Counted from the stretch's first letter, positions 44,270 to 54,565 are shown. The stretch: DNA of 64,000 nucleotides from Clostridia bacterium (GCA_017934475.1 JAGBJN010000007.1:1-64000), one strand, 5' to 3'. Numbers and translations: made by a program. The notes: generated by a model not told the origin, from the sequence alone.

Positions 44270-44298
44270 ATATTATCACGAAAGATTTATAAAATCAA
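44270..44298 (-). promoter_or_regulatory. Promoter of hup
   Basis: On the minus strand TTGATT (44298-44293), a 17 bp spacer, and TAATAT (44275-44270) with an extended TGA. Confidence 0.65.
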
Positions 44299-44371
44299 TA
44301 GTTTTATTAAAATTTTAATAGAAAAAGTTGAAAAATGATGAATTTTGGAAGGTAAAAAAGATAAAATAATA

Positions 44372-44400
44372 TTTGCATAAACCTAGATTTATGATATAAT
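44372..44400 (+). promoter_or_regulatory. Promoter of the rsmE operon
   Basis: TTTGCA (44372-44377), a 17 bp spacer, and a perfect TATAAT (44395-44400) with an extended TGA, 27 bases before the rsmE ATG. Confidence 0.7.
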
Positions 44401-44426
44401 AACGAAAAAATAAAAGGAAGAAAGAT

Positions 44427-45170
44427 ATGCAAAAATTTTTTGTAGAAAATAATCAAATTTGTGATTCAAAGGTTTCAATAACAGGATCTGATATGAATCA
44501 TATAGTAAATGTACTTAGAAAGAAAAAAAATGATACTGTTTTAATAGGAAACAAAGAAGATTCAAAAACATATATAGCACAAATAGAACAAATAAATGCA
44601 GATGAAGTTATACTTAATATAACAGATGAACTTGATGAGACATCAGAACCAAATGTAGAAATAGATTTATACCAGGGGTTGCCTAAATTTGATAAAATGG
44701 AATTAATAATTCAAAAAACAACTGAACTTGGTATAAGCTCAATAATTCCACTAGATATGTCAAGATGTATTGTAAAGTTAGATGAAAAAGACTCTAAAAA
44801 GAAAATTGAAAGATGGCAAAAGATTGCTGAAGTTGCAGCAAAACAAAGTAAAAGAGGTAAAATACCTGAAATAAAAGACAAAATGAAACTAAAAGAAATA
44901 TCAAACATTATAAAAGAATATGATGTTTTTATAGTTGCGTATGAAGAAGAGAATCAACAAACATTAAGACAAACATTAAGAGAAATAGAAAAAAGAGAAA
45001 ATTATAAAATTGGAATTTTGGTTGGACCAGAGGGTGGCATTTCAAATGAAGAAGTTGAAATATTAAAATCATTTGGATGTAAAAGTGTAAGTTTAGGAAA
45101 AAGAATTTTAAGAACTGAAACTGCACCTATTGCAATGACTTCTAATATTTTATATGAATTAGAAAAGTAG
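44427..45170 (+). CDS. rsmE: 16S rRNA m3U1498 methyltransferase RsmE
   Basis: 247 residues. SPOUT fold with PUA-like N-terminus (GSDMNHIVNVLRKKKNDTVLIG) and the knot motifs ILVGPEGGISNEEVE and LGKRILRTETAPIAMTSNI. It methylates U1498 of 16S rRNA. It leads a likely unit with the following membrane protein gene, yicC, remA, rpoZ and gmk. Confidence 0.95.
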   Translation: MQKFFVENNQICDSKVSITGSDMNHIVNVLRKKKNDTVLIGNKEDSKTYIAQIEQINADEVILNITDELDETSEPNVEIDLYQGLPKFDKMELIIQKTTELGISSIIPLDMSRCIVKLDEKDSKKKIERWQKIAEVAAKQSKRGKIPEIKDKMKLKEISNIIKEYDVFIVAYEEENQQTLRQTLREIEKRENYKIGILVGPEGGISNEEVEILKSFGCKSVSLGKRILRTETAPIAMTSNILYELEK

Positions 45171-45182
45171 GAGGATATTTTT

Positions 45183-46127
45183 ATGGCAGAAGAACCAAAC
45201 GATAATAAAGAAAAAATGAAAAGTAGCACTGACATAAACGATTTAGTTGAAGAGGTAGAAAGACTTCTTAGGGAAGTAGAAGAAAAAGAAAAAATCGAAA
45301 ATGAAAAAGATGGAAATAGAGATGATGATATTGCAGGAGAAATAAAAGCAATTTTAGAAAAGCCCGATAAGAAACAAAGAAAAAGAAAAGAAGAAACACA
45401 AAAAGTAGATATAAAAAATGAAATTAAAGTTGAAGAAGAAGTTAAACAAAGAATAGAAACGCAAAAAAGAGGAAGAGGTAGACCTAAAAAAATAACTTAT
45501 ATTCAAGAAGAAAAAACTGAAGAAAATATATATGAAAAAAAAGAAGAAAAAATATTAATAGAAAAACCAATAATTGAAAAGAAAACTGATTCTTCTGAAT
45601 TAATAACAATCAAAGGTGAAACGAAAGAAATAACAATAAGCAGAAAACAACTTGAAAAAATAGAAAACGAAATTAGAAAACAAAAAGATATTCCTAAACA
45701 GGATAGAGATATAATAAATAAGAAGATTTTTAAAAATATATTTATAGGTATACTTATTGTTCTTTATTTTATTTCATTAAATCTAGGATTCTTGAAATTA
45801 AAAGAAGAAACATTTTTAAATGATATAAGAGTATTTAGTGGAATATTAATAGCTACAACTATTTTTATTTTTGAAAAAGCATATAGAAAAGAAAGTATAG
45901 AATTTACAGTTATGGGAATCGAATTTCTTGTTCTATCTATAGTTACATTACTTACAAATTACATTTATACTGAATTTTATACAAGATTTCCATACATAAT
46001 AAATACAGTATCAATGTTTTTTGCAATATATTATGTAGGAAAATCTATAATATCTTATATAAAAATGAGAAAAGCGGTTTTAAAGAAAATAAGTGATATT
46101 AGAAATATAATTAATAGGAGTAAATAA
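45183..46127 (+). CDS. Membrane protein with charged N-terminal arm
   Basis: 314 residues. Residues 1-185 are highly charged and Lys/Glu-rich with a short AT-hook-like RGRGRPKK. The C-terminal part has four likely membrane segments (about 185-205, 218-235, 245-265, 270-290). I do not recognise the family. It overlaps the yicC start by one base (TAATG), so it is translated with that gene. The long acidic-basic arm may reach into the cytoplasm. Confidence 0.7.
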   Translation: MAEEPNDNKEKMKSSTDINDLVEEVERLLREVEEKEKIENEKDGNRDDDIAGEIKAILEKPDKKQRKRKEETQKVDIKNEIKVEEEVKQRIETQKRGRGRPKKITYIQEEKTEENIYEKKEEKILIEKPIIEKKTDSSELITIKGETKEITISRKQLEKIENEIRKQKDIPKQDRDIINKKIFKNIFIGILIVLYFISLNLGFLKLKEETFLNDIRVFSGILIATTIFIFEKAYRKESIEFTVMGIEFLVLSIVTLLTNYIYTEFYTRFPYIINTVSMFFAIYYVGKSIISYIKMRKAVLKKISDIRNIINRSK

Positions 46128-47002
46128 TGAAAAGTATGACAGGCTTTGGAAGAGCCAAATTAGAAAAAAATGATAGAATATATAATATAGAAATAAAATC
46201 TGTTAATCATAAATATTGTGATATATCTATAAAACTTCCAAGAAGTTTAAGTTATATGGAAGAAAAACTAAAAAAAGAAATTAGTGCAAATATTTCAAGA
46301 GGAAAAATAGATGTATTTGTTACATTTGAAAATTACAGTGAAGCTGGAAAAGAAATAATAATAAATAAAGAACTTGTAAAAGAATATATGGAAAAATTTA
46401 CAGATATAGCAAAAGAAACTGGACTTAGTCTTGACCTCCCTGTTACAGAAATTACAAAACTTCCTGATGTACTTACAATAAAAGAAACAGATGATGATGA
46501 AGAAATAATAGAAAATGAATTAATGGAATGTCTAAAAAATGCAATTGATAATTTTGTTTCTATGAGAGAAATAGAAGGAAATAAAATAAAAGTAGATTTA
46601 ACTGAAAGAATAAATCGAATAGAGAAGGAAAAAGAAAAAATTTCTGAATATTCTACTAGACTTATTGACGAATATGTAGTAAAATTAAAGGAAAGAGTTA
46701 GTAAACTCTTAAACACAGATATTATTGATGAATCAAGACTAGCAATGGAAGTAGTATTATATGCAGACAAATGCTCAGTAGAAGAAGAACTTACTAGATT
46801 AGACAGTCACATATATCAATTTAGAAACTTAATTGAAGAAGAGACACCAATAGGCAAGAAAATTGATTTTTTAATTCAAGAAATGAATAGAGAAACAAAT
46901 ACAATGGGATCAAAATCTGGTAGTATTGAAATAACAAATGTAGTAGTAAATATAAAAACAGAATTAGAAGATATTAGAGAACAGATTCAAAATATCGAGT
47001 AA
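46127..47002 (+). CDS. yicC: YicC/YloC endoribonuclease
   Basis: 291 residues. [13 protein letters not shown] at the start, [19 protein letters not shown], and [37 protein letters not shown] at the end are the family hallmarks. YicC proteins are ribonucleases. The order yicC-remA is conserved in Bacillota. Confidence 0.95.
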   Translation: MKSMTGFGRAKLEKNDRIYNIEIKSVNHKYCDISIKLPRSLSYMEEKLKKEISANISRGKIDVFVTFENYSEAGKEIIINKELVKEYMEKFTDIAKETGLSLDLPVTEITKLPDVLTIKETDDDEEIIENELMECLKNAIDNFVSMREIEGNKIKVDLTERINRIEKEKEKISEYSTRLIDEYVVKLKERVSKLLNTDIIDESRLAMEVVLYADKCSVEEELTRLDSHIYQFRNLIEEETPIGKKIDFLIQEMNRETNTMGSKSGSIEITNVVVNIKTELEDIREQIQNIE

Positions 47003-47012
47003 GGAGGTTTTT

Positions 47013-47264
47013 ATGAAACTGATTAGCATAGGTTTTGGTAATATTGTGTCCTCAGACAGAATTATTACTATTGTAAGTCCTGAGTCTGCACCTATAAAAA
47101 GAATTGTGCAGGATGCAAAAGAAAAGGGAACATTAATAGATTCTACATGTGGTAGAAAATCAAGAGCAGTTTTGGTTATGGATTCAGGTCATGTTATATT
47201 ATCTGCAATTCAGCCAGATACAATAGCATCAAGATTAGAAAAAAATATTGAAATAGAAGATTAA
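47013..47264 (+). CDS. remA: RemA/DUF370 regulator
   Basis: 83 residues: [29 protein letters not shown] and [25 protein letters not shown]. RemA is a DNA-binding activator of biofilm matrix genes in Bacillus. Strong AAGGAGG site. Confidence 0.95.
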   Translation: MKLISIGFGNIVSSDRIITIVSPESAPIKRIVQDAKEKGTLIDSTCGRKSRAVLVMDSGHVILSAIQPDTIASRLEKNIEIED

Positions 47265-47278
47265 AGGAGGGAATAATA

Positions 47279-47470
47279 ATGATAGTAAAACCTACAACAG
47301 CTGAACTATTAGAGAAGACAGGTGAAAATAAATTCTGCCTTGTTATTGCAACAGCAAAAAGAGCAAGACAAATTTCAAATGGATCAGAAAGATTAGTTAA
47401 TTCTGATGAAAGATCAACTGTAACAGTTGCAGCAGAAGAATTAGCAGAAGGAAGGGTAAAAATATGTTAG
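47279..47470 (+). CDS. rpoZ: RNA polymerase omega subunit
   Basis: 63 residues: TENKF-type core KFCLVIATAKRARQISNG and TVAAEELAEGRV. It overlaps gmk by 7 bp and precedes it, the reverse of the gmk-rpoZ order in Bacillus. Ribosome binding site AAAGGAGGG. Confidence 0.92.
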   Translation: MIVKPTTAELLEKTGENKFCLVIATAKRARQISNGSERLVNSDERSTVTVAAEELAEGRVKIC

Positions 47471-48039
47471 TTCTACTTTCAGGTGTTTCTGGTGCAGGAA
47501 AAGATACAATAAAAAAAGAATTAATTAAAAGAATGGATAATGTTATATCTCTTCCATCATATACTACAAGAGCAATGAGAGAAGGAGATGTAGCAGGCGA
47601 AACTTATAATTTTGTTTCAAAAGAAGTATTTGAGCAAATGATTGAAAATGGTGAATTATATGAATATGATTTACATCATGAAAATTATTATGGTACATCT
47701 AGAAAGCTTATGAATGAAAAAATTCAAAGTGGAAAAATAATAGTTAAAGATATGGATGTTAATGGAGTTGAAAACTTAATTAATATTTTAAGGAAAGATA
47801 CAAAGGTTGTTACTATATTTTTACGAGTTCCAAAAGATGTACTTGAAGCAAGATTAAGAAACAGAGTAGATGCACCAAGTGATGAAGAAATAGAAATGAG
47901 ACTTAGTAGATTTGAATATGAAGAATCTAAGATAAGTACATATGATTACATAATGAAAAACAATGACTTAGAAAAAAGTTTAGCAGTTATACAAACTATT
48001 ATTGAAAAAGAATATAAATTAAAAGAAACAGAATTTTAA
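47464..48039 (+). CDS. gmk: Guanylate kinase
   Basis: 191 residues. P-loop LSGVSGAGKDTIKKEL with a Gly-Lys-Asp in place of Gly-Lys-Ser/Thr, then SLPSYTTRAMREGDVAGETYNFVSKE and later RLRNRVDAPSDEEIEMRLSRFEYE. It phosphorylates GMP to GDP. Its stop codon lies inside the terminator palindrome. Confidence 0.92.
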   Translation: MLVLLSGVSGAGKDTIKKELIKRMDNVISLPSYTTRAMREGDVAGETYNFVSKEVFEQMIENGELYEYDLHHENYYGTSRKLMNEKIQSGKIIVKDMDVNGVENLINILRKDTKVVTIFLRVPKDVLEARLRNRVDAPSDEEIEMRLSRFEYEESKISTYDYIMKNNDLEKSLAVIQTIIEKEYKLKETEF

Positions 48040-48054
48040 AATTCTGTTTCTTTT
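48021..48054 (+). terminator. Terminator of gmk
   Basis: A perfect 34 bp palindrome: AAAAGAAACAGAATTTT (48021-48037) with AAAATTCTGTTTCTTTT (48038-48054). It includes the gmk stop codon. Confidence 0.88.
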
Positions 48055-48056
48055 AG

Positions 48057-48085
48057 TTTACATTAACTAAAAAAAATGATATAAT
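48057..48085 (+). promoter_or_regulatory. Promoter of argS
   Basis: TTTACA (48057-48062), a 17 bp spacer, and a perfect TATAAT (48080-48085) with an extended TGA. Confidence 0.8.
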
Positions 48086-48113
48086 ATCAAACATAGTTAG
48101 GGGAAGTGAGAAT

Positions 48114-49862
48114 ATGGATTTTATTAAAAGTCAAGAAGAAAAATTAAAAGGAATAATAAAAGAAAGTGGTTATGAGATAGAAAAAGTTACATTAGTGCCA
48201 TCTTCAAGACCAGATCTTGGACAATATCAATTTAATGGAGTGATGGAACTTGCTAAAATAAATAAAATGAATCCAAGAATAATTGCAGACGCAATAGTAG
48301 AAAAAATGAAAGAATCATCAGACTATTCAGATGTTAATGTAGCAGGACCTGGATTTATAAATATAACTTTTTCAGATGATGTTTTAAGTAGATATATAGA
48401 TGAAATAAGAAAAGATGTAAATGTTAATATAGAAAAACAAGACAAAAAGAAAATTGTTATAGATTATGGTGGACCAAATGTTGCAAAAGCTCTTCATGTT
48501 GGACACTTAAGATCAGCAAATATTGGAGAAGCATTAAAAAGACTTGCAAGAGAAGTTAATTTTGAAGTAATTGGAGATATACATTTAGGCGATTGGGGAA
48601 GACCTTTAGGGTTAGTTATTCTTGAACTAAAGAAACGTTATCCAGATTGGGTATATTTTAATGAAAATTATGAAGGAGATTATCCAGAAACTTGCCCTAT
48701 AGAAAATAAAGATTTAGAGGAAATTTATCCATATGCAAGTGCAAAAGCGAAAGAAGATGAAGAATACTTAGAGGAAGCAAGACTTATAACAACAAAATTA
48801 CAACAAAAAGAAAAAGGTTATTACGATTTGTGGAAACAAATAGTTAAAATATCTTCAGATGAAGTAAAAAGAACATATGATAAATTAAATGTTTCATTTG
48901 ATTTATGGTATGGTGAGAGTGATGCTGATGAATATGTACAGCCAGTAATAAATTATTTAAAAGAAAAAGGATTAACTTCTGAAAGCCAAGGAGCGCTTGT
49001 AATAGATGTTAGTTTGCCAGGAGATACTACTGAAATTCCTCCATTATTACTTGTAAAATCTAATGGTGCTGTATCTTATGAAACAACAGATTTAGCAACA
49101 ATATGGCAAAGAATGAAGGATTTTAATCCAGATGAAATTTGGTATGTTGTAGATAAAAGACAAGAATTACATTTTGAACAAGTATTTAGAGCTGCATATA
49201 AATCAGGAATAGTACCTGAAAATGTTAAACTTGAATTTATTGGATTTGGAACAATGAATGGAAAAGATGGAAAACCATTTAAAACAAGAGATGGTGGAGT
49301 AATGCGTCTTGCAGAGTTAATGGAAACAGTAAGAGAAGAAACATTAAAGAAGTTCAATCCAAATATTACAGGAAAAGAAAGAGATGAAATATCTGAACTT
49401 GTTTCAGTTGGTGCATTAAAATATGCTGACCTTTTGCCAAATAGATCAACAGATTACATATTTGATATAGAAAAATTTAGTGATTTCAATGGAAAAACAG
49501 GTGTATATATCTTATATTCAACAGTAAGAATGAGATCATTATTATCTAAAGCAAAGGAAGCAGGAGAAGAAATAGGTTCTGTAACAAAATTTGCAAATGA
49601 AACAGATAGAAATGTAGCACTAAAATTACTAGAGATGCCATCAAGCATAAATGAAGCAATGTATGATAAATCACTTAGTGAAATATCTGAATATTTATAT
49701 CAATTAATAAATACATATAATAATTTCTATAATGCTAATAAAGTATTAGGAGAAGAAGATGTAGAACTTAAAAAATCATGGCTTGGACTTACAAAAGCAA
49801 CATATAATGCAGTTTCAGTACTTTTAAATATATTAGGAATTGAAGAACCTGAAAAAATGTAA
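48114..49862 (+). CDS. argS: Arginyl-tRNA synthetase
   Basis: 582 residues. The class I HIGH motif is HVGH in GPNVAKALHVGHLRSANIG; the N-terminal additional domain covers residues 1-100, and the C-terminal DALR-type anticodon domain follows (SFDLWYGESDADEYV precedes the KMSK-like KPFKTRDGGVM). It charges tRNA-Arg. Strong promoter directly upstream; terminator downstream. Confidence 0.96.
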   Translation: MDFIKSQEEKLKGIIKESGYEIEKVTLVPSSRPDLGQYQFNGVMELAKINKMNPRIIADAIVEKMKESSDYSDVNVAGPGFINITFSDDVLSRYIDEIRKDVNVNIEKQDKKKIVIDYGGPNVAKALHVGHLRSANIGEALKRLAREVNFEVIGDIHLGDWGRPLGLVILELKKRYPDWVYFNENYEGDYPETCPIENKDLEEIYPYASAKAKEDEEYLEEARLITTKLQQKEKGYYDLWKQIVKISSDEVKRTYDKLNVSFDLWYGESDADEYVQPVINYLKEKGLTSESQGALVIDVSLPGDTTEIPPLLLVKSNGAVSYETTDLATIWQRMKDFNPDEIWYVVDKRQELHFEQVFRAAYKSGIVPENVKLEFIGFGTMNGKDGKPFKTRDGGVMRLAELMETVREETLKKFNPNITGKERDEISELVSVGALKYADLLPNRSTDYIFDIEKFSDFNGKTGVYILYSTVRMRSLLSKAKEAGEEIGSVTKFANETDRNVALKLLEMPSSINEAMYDKSLSEISEYLYQLINTYNNFYNANKVLGEEDVELKKSWLGLTKATYNAVSVLLNILGIEEPEKM

Positions 49863-49912
49863 AATAAATAAGGAAATTATGAGAAATAAAATTAAAAAGT
49901 GATATAAAATAT

Positions 49913-49944
49913 AAAACCACAACAAAATATTGTTGTGGTTTTAT
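49913..49944 (+). terminator. Terminator after argS
   Basis: AAAACCACAACAA (49913-49925) with TTGTTGTGGTTTT (49930-49942), loop AATA; perfect 13 bp stem. Confidence 0.9.
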
Positions 49945-49972
49945 TGTGCAAAATAAAAATTTTTGATATACT
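49944..49972 (+). promoter_or_regulatory. Promoter of priA-def-fmt
   Basis: TTGTGC (49944-49949), a 17 bp spacer, and TATACT (49967-49972) with an extended TGA. It starts at the terminator tail. Confidence 0.55.
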
Positions 49973-50002
49973 AATCTAAAGTTTTTAAGAAAGGAGAAAA
50001 AC

Positions 50003-52225
50003 ATGATTGCACAAGTTATATTAAACTCTAATGCAAAAGATTTAGATAGAACATTTGACTATGAAATACCAGAAGAAATGCAAGATAAAATAAAAATAGG
50101 TAATCGTGTTATAGTTCCTTTTGGAAGAAGAGTAGAAGAAGGGTTTATTGTTGGATTTGTTGATGAGTCTGAGTTTAAAACTAAACCAATAATTTCATTT
50201 GAAGAGAATGAATTTATAAATGAAGAAAAGATTGAGATGGCAAAATGGATTGCTAAAAGATATTTTGCAAATTTATCAGATAGTTTAAAACTAATGTTAC
50301 CACCTGGAACAACAAGTAAAAATTTTGATAATAGAGTCAAAGAAAAAACTGAAAAATTTGTATATTTAGTAAAAACAAAAGATGAAATAGAAGAATTAAT
50401 TTTGTCTAAAAAAATAAAATCTGAAAAACATATTAGAGCGTTAAGATTTTTATTTAGCAATAATGGAATAATGGTATCAGAACTTGAAACACTTACGGAT
50501 ATTTCAAAAAGCATAATAAAAACGTTAGAAAGAAATGGTTATTTAGAAATAAAAGAAGAGCAAATAGACAGAAATCCTTTTGCTAACAGGGCTGTAAAAA
50601 GAACAAAAAAATTAACACTTACGGAAGAACAAGATATAGCATTTAATAAAATAAAAATGAATGAATATAAAGAATACTTATTACTTGGAGTAACAGGCTC
50701 AGGAAAAACAGAAATATATATGCAACTAATAGAAGAAAATTTGAAAAATAATAAATCAAGCATAATGTTAGTTCCTGAAATTTCACTTACACCTCAAATG
50801 GTAGATAATTTTATGGCAAGATTTGGAGAAGAAAGAATAGCGCTATTACATAGTAAATTAAGTGTTGGTGAAAGATTTGATACATGGAATAGAATTGTAA
50901 GAGGAGATGCTAAAATAATAATAGGAGCACGTTCTGCAATATTTGCTCCTGCAAAAGAAATAGGATTAATTATAATTGATGAAGAACATGATAGTTCTTA
51001 TCAATCAGAAATGACACCAAAATATAATGCTAAAGAAGTAGCAAGATATATTGCAAATAAAAATAATTGTCCACTTGTTTTAGGAAGTGCAACCCCTGAT
51101 ATGCTTTCATATAAAAAAGCATTAGAAGGGAAAATAGAATTATTAGAATTAACCAAAAGAGCTAATAATGCAAGTCTTCCTGAAGTAGAAATTGTTGATT
51201 TAAGAGATGAATTAGCACATGGAAATCATTCAATGATAAGTAGAAAACTAAAAGAAGAAATAGAAAAAAATCTTGAAAATAAAGAACAAACACTACTATT
51301 TTTAAATCGAAGAGGTTATTCAACTTTCATAATGTGCAGAGATTGTGGATATACAGTTAAATGTAAGAATTGTAATATAACAATGACATATCATTTAAAA
51401 CAAGATAAATTGAAATGTCACTATTGTGGATATGAAACAAAAAGAGTAACAATTTGCCCAGAATGTTCAAGTACAAATATAAGATATTTTGGAACAGGAA
51501 CTCAGAAATTAGAACAAGAAATAAACAAACTATTTCCAAGTGCAAGTACAATAAGAATGGACATAGATACAGTTACAAAAAAGAATTCTCATGAAGAAAT
51601 ATTAAATAAGTTTAAAAATGAAAATATTGATATTTTAATAGGAACACAAATGATAGTAAAAGGACATCATTTCTCAAATGTGTCATTAGTTGGAGTTATA
51701 GCAGCAGATAGTTCATTAAATATAGAAGATTTCAGAGCAAATGAAAGAACATTCCAACTATTAACACAAGTAGAAGGAAGAGCAGGAAGAGAAAAAAAGA
51801 AAGGAAGAGTTATTGTTCAAACATATAATCCAGATAGTGTTGCAATTGAACTTGCAAAAGAACAAAATTATAAAGAATTCTATGAGAGTGAGGTTGGTAT
51901 AAGAAAACAATTGAAATATCCTCCTTTTTGTGATATAATAATGCTTAGTTTTAGCTCTTCATATGAGCAAGATGTAATAAATCAAAGCAAGAAAATTTAC
52001 CAATATTTAAAGAAAAGAGTTATTGAAGAAAATATAGGAATAATATTATATAGTCCAGTACCTTCTCCAATTGATAAAATAAAGAATAAATTTAGATGGA
52101 GAATAATAATTAAATGCTTATATGAAGATAATATAAATAAATTATTACAAGATATGTTAGAAGAAAATGAGATTAAGAAAAATGTTAGAATTTCAATTGA
52201 AATTAATCCATATAATATGATGTAA
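50003..52225 (+). CDS. priA: Primosomal protein N' (PriA helicase)
   Basis: 740 residues. Winged-helix-like N-terminal part, Walker A GVTGSGKTEIYMQL, DEEH box (IIIDEEHDSSYQ), and a zinc-binding module CRDCGYTVKCKNC and CHYCG, CPECSS. The helicase C domain has GTQMIVKGHHFSNVSLVGV and QVEGRAGR. It restarts stalled replication forks. First gene of a priA-def-fmt unit, the common Bacillota order. Confidence 0.97.
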   Translation: MIAQVILNSNAKDLDRTFDYEIPEEMQDKIKIGNRVIVPFGRRVEEGFIVGFVDESEFKTKPIISFEENEFINEEKIEMAKWIAKRYFANLSDSLKLMLPPGTTSKNFDNRVKEKTEKFVYLVKTKDEIEELILSKKIKSEKHIRALRFLFSNNGIMVSELETLTDISKSIIKTLERNGYLEIKEEQIDRNPFANRAVKRTKKLTLTEEQDIAFNKIKMNEYKEYLLLGVTGSGKTEIYMQLIEENLKNNKSSIMLVPEISLTPQMVDNFMARFGEERIALLHSKLSVGERFDTWNRIVRGDAKIIIGARSAIFAPAKEIGLIIIDEEHDSSYQSEMTPKYNAKEVARYIANKNNCPLVLGSATPDMLSYKKALEGKIELLELTKRANNASLPEVEIVDLRDELAHGNHSMISRKLKEEIEKNLENKEQTLLFLNRRGYSTFIMCRDCGYTVKCKNCNITMTYHLKQDKLKCHYCGYETKRVTICPECSSTNIRYFGTGTQKLEQEINKLFPSASTIRMDIDTVTKKNSHEEILNKFKNENIDILIGTQMIVKGHHFSNVSLVGVIAADSSLNIEDFRANERTFQLLTQVEGRAGREKKKGRVIVQTYNPDSVAIELAKEQNYKEFYESEVGIRKQLKYPPFCDIIMLSFSSSYEQDVINQSKKIYQYLKKRVIEENIGIILYSPVPSPIDKIKNKFRWRIIIKCLYEDNINKLLQDMLEENEIKKNVRISIEINPYNMM

Positions 52226-52272
52226 TAAATAATATAAAACAATAAAAAAGAATAATGAAAGGAGTAATAAAA

Positions 52273-52749
52273 GTGGCAATTAGAGAAATAAGAAATGAAC
52301 AAGATGAAATATTAAGAAAAAAATCAAGAGAAGTAGAAGTTGTTGATGATAAAATAAGGGAACTTTTAAATGATATGGTTGATACAATGCATAAATATAA
52401 TGGTGTTGGCTTAGCAGCCGTTCAAGTAGGAGTTTTAAAGAGAGTAATAGTAATAGACTTATATGATGATAAAGGAATATACAAATTAGTAAATCCAGTA
52501 ATAGTTAAGGAAAAAGGAGAACAAGAGTGTGAAGAAGGTTGTCTAAGTTTTCCTAATAAATATGCACAAGTTGTAAGACCGATGGAAGTAACTGTTGAAG
52601 CATTAGATGAAAATGGAAAGAAAATAAAAGTAAAAGGAAAAGGTCTTTTAGCACAAGCACTATCACATGAGATAGATCACTTAAATGGTGTACTATTTGT
52701 AGATAAGATGTTACCAGGAACAATGCAATATGTAGAACCAGAAAAGTAA
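52273..52749 (+). CDS. def: Peptide deformylase
   Basis: 158 residues from GTG 52273, preferred because AAAGGAG lies at 52258-52264 and AIREIRNEQDEILRKKSREV is the family N-terminus. Motif 1 is GVGLAAVQVG (Val for the usual Pro), motif 2 EGCLSFP with the metal Cys, motif 3 HEIDHLNG. It removes the formyl group from new proteins. 16 bp before fmt. Confidence 0.95.
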   Translation: MAIREIRNEQDEILRKKSREVEVVDDKIRELLNDMVDTMHKYNGVGLAAVQVGVLKRVIVIDLYDDKGIYKLVNPVIVKEKGEQECEEGCLSFPNKYAQVVRPMEVTVEALDENGKKIKVKGKGLLAQALSHEIDHLNGVLFVDKMLPGTMQYVEPEK

Positions 52750-52765
52750 TGAAAGAAGTGATTAT

Positions 52766-53749
52766 ATGAATATATTATTTATGGGAACACCTGACTTTGC
52801 TTTAGAGTCTTTAAAGGCTCTAGTAGAAGCAAACTACAATATTATAGGTGTTGTAACAAACCCAGATAAACCAAAAGGAAGAGGAATGAAAATGATTCCT
52901 CCTGAGGTAAAAGAATATGCCTTAGAAAGAAATATTCCAGTATACCAACCTGTAAGAGTAAAAAATAATACTGAATTTATAGACAAAATGAAAGAATTAA
53001 ATCCTGATGTAATATGTGTTGTGGCTTATGGAAAAATATTACCAAAAGAAATCTTAGATATTCCTAAATATGGATGTATAAATGTACATGGTTCAATACT
53101 TCCAAAATATAGAGGAGCAGCTCCAATACAATGGGCAGTATTAAACGGAGATAAAGAGACTGGAGTTACAACAATGTTTATGGATATTGGAATGGATACT
53201 GGAGATATTATAGATATTGAAAAAACAGAAATTGGAACAGACGAAACTACAGGAGAGCTTTGGGATAGACTTGCAATAATGGGAGGAAAACTTTTAGTTC
53301 AAACTTTAAAGGAAATTGAGGAAGGTACAGTTACAAGAACTAAACAAGGTGAAGATTTTTCAATGGCTCCAATGCTAAATAAAGAAATGGCAAAAATAGA
53401 TTGGGAAGAAAAGACAGCAGAAGAGATTCATAATTTAGTAAGAGGGTTAAATCCAATTATGGGAGCAGTGACTTTTCTTGGAGAAAAGAAAATAAAGTTT
53501 TGGAAGGTTCAAGTTGTAACAGTTGATGATTTAATAACATGGTTTCCTGAACTTGAAGAATATAGTTACAAAATAAATGAATTAACTCCAGGATGTGTAA
53601 TGTTTGCATCAGATAAAAAAGGTCTATTTATAAAGGCAAATGAAGGAATAATAAGTGTACTTGAAATTCAAGGTGAAAATGCAAAAAGAATGCCAATAGG
53701 TGATTTTTTAAGAGGAAATGAAATAATGGCAGGAGAAATATTTGAATAA
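52766..53749 (+). CDS. fmt: Methionyl-tRNA formyltransferase
   Basis: 327 residues. MGTPDFALESLKAL at the start, then CINVHGSILPKYRGAAPIQWAVLNGD with the catalytic Asn-His, and later AKIDWEEKTAEEIHNLVRGLNPIMGAV. It formylates initiator Met-tRNA. Last gene of the unit; a terminator follows. Confidence 0.97.
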   Translation: MNILFMGTPDFALESLKALVEANYNIIGVVTNPDKPKGRGMKMIPPEVKEYALERNIPVYQPVRVKNNTEFIDKMKELNPDVICVVAYGKILPKEILDIPKYGCINVHGSILPKYRGAAPIQWAVLNGDKETGVTTMFMDIGMDTGDIIDIEKTEIGTDETTGELWDRLAIMGGKLLVQTLKEIEEGTVTRTKQGEDFSMAPMLNKEMAKIDWEEKTAEEIHNLVRGLNPIMGAVTFLGEKKIKFWKVQVVTVDDLITWFPELEEYSYKINELTPGCVMFASDKKGLFIKANEGIISVLEIQGENAKRMPIGDFLRGNEIMAGEIFE

Positions 53750-53756
53750 ATAAAGA

Positions 53757-53808
53757 AAGAGGATTAAAGTGGAATAAATTGAAACACATATTAATCTTCT
53801 TTTTTTTT
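53757..53808 (+). terminator. Terminator after fmt
   Basis: AAGAGGATTAA (53757-53767) with TTAATCTTCTT (53791-53801; one G-T pair), loop of 23, followed by a T-run of about eight. Confidence 0.8.
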
Positions 53809-53814
53809 GTATTA

Positions 53815-53843
53815 TTGACTAAATTTACATAAGATGATATAAT
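53815..53843 (+). promoter_or_regulatory. Promoter of the unknown gene at 53916
   Basis: TTGACT (53815-53820), a 17 bp spacer, and a perfect TATAAT (53838-53843) with an extended TGA. Confidence 0.8.
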
Positions 53844-53915
53844 TTTATAAATTTAAGTTAAAATGTAATAGTGGACAAAATAAATTTTAAATAAAATTAT
53901 TTAGGAGGACAGCTT

Positions 53916-54563
53916 ATGGCAAAAACGGAACGGAATGAAATAAAAGAAATTATAGGTAGGAATAATTACAGCACTGAGATAGAAAAATATGATGACTCTG
54001 ATGAGGAAACTTTTGATGTTGGACTAACTGCAGGAATTGGCGACATTATGTATTTTTTAAATATTGTTGCAGATAAACATGTATTTGAGAAAAGCGGAAA
54101 AATCCAAATAGATGAAAAAAATTCTAGAATTTTTAGAGTGAAAATATGCTATATCGAATATAAGTCAACATACAATTCTGTAATAATGGTAGGAAAAGAT
54201 GATTATGGGAGAAAAATAAAGTGCACTCAGGAGTATTTTTTCCAGACATACGAAGATGCAAAAAATGCGTTAGCAGAATTGATAAGGCTATTCGATAAAG
54301 AAGATAAGTCCAGTGATATTTATGAAGATTTTGAGAAAGCCATAAAAATAAAGTATACATATGCCATGCATTTTACAGTTAAACCGTTTGATATATTGCT
54401 AGAAAAAGAAAATCATTATACGGTGATTGGGGTAGAAGTAGATATTTATGAAGACAATTCATCAAGATTTGGAGTTATTCCAGCTGCAGATCATATGTAT
54501 ATTAGGAACAAAAGAGTTATACCTGGATTAAAATTTATTCCGTACAAAATTACTAAATTGTAA
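53916..54563 (+). CDS. Hypothetical protein, single-gene unit
   Basis: 215 residues after a good AGGAGG site. There is a charged N-terminal arm, no membrane segment, and no motif that I recognise; AADHMYIRNKRVIPGLKFIPYKI closes it. Base composition is slightly richer in G+C than its neighbours. It has its own strong promoter and a perfect terminator, so it is expressed alone. Function unknown. Confidence 0.75.
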   Translation: MAKTERNEIKEIIGRNNYSTEIEKYDDSDEETFDVGLTAGIGDIMYFLNIVADKHVFEKSGKIQIDEKNSRIFRVKICYIEYKSTYNSVIMVGKDDYGRKIKCTQEYFFQTYEDAKNALAELIRLFDKEDKSSDIYEDFEKAIKIKYTYAMHFTVKPFDILLEKENHYTVIGVEVDIYEDNSSRFGVIPAADHMYIRNKRVIPGLKFIPYKITKL

Positions 54564-54565
54564 CT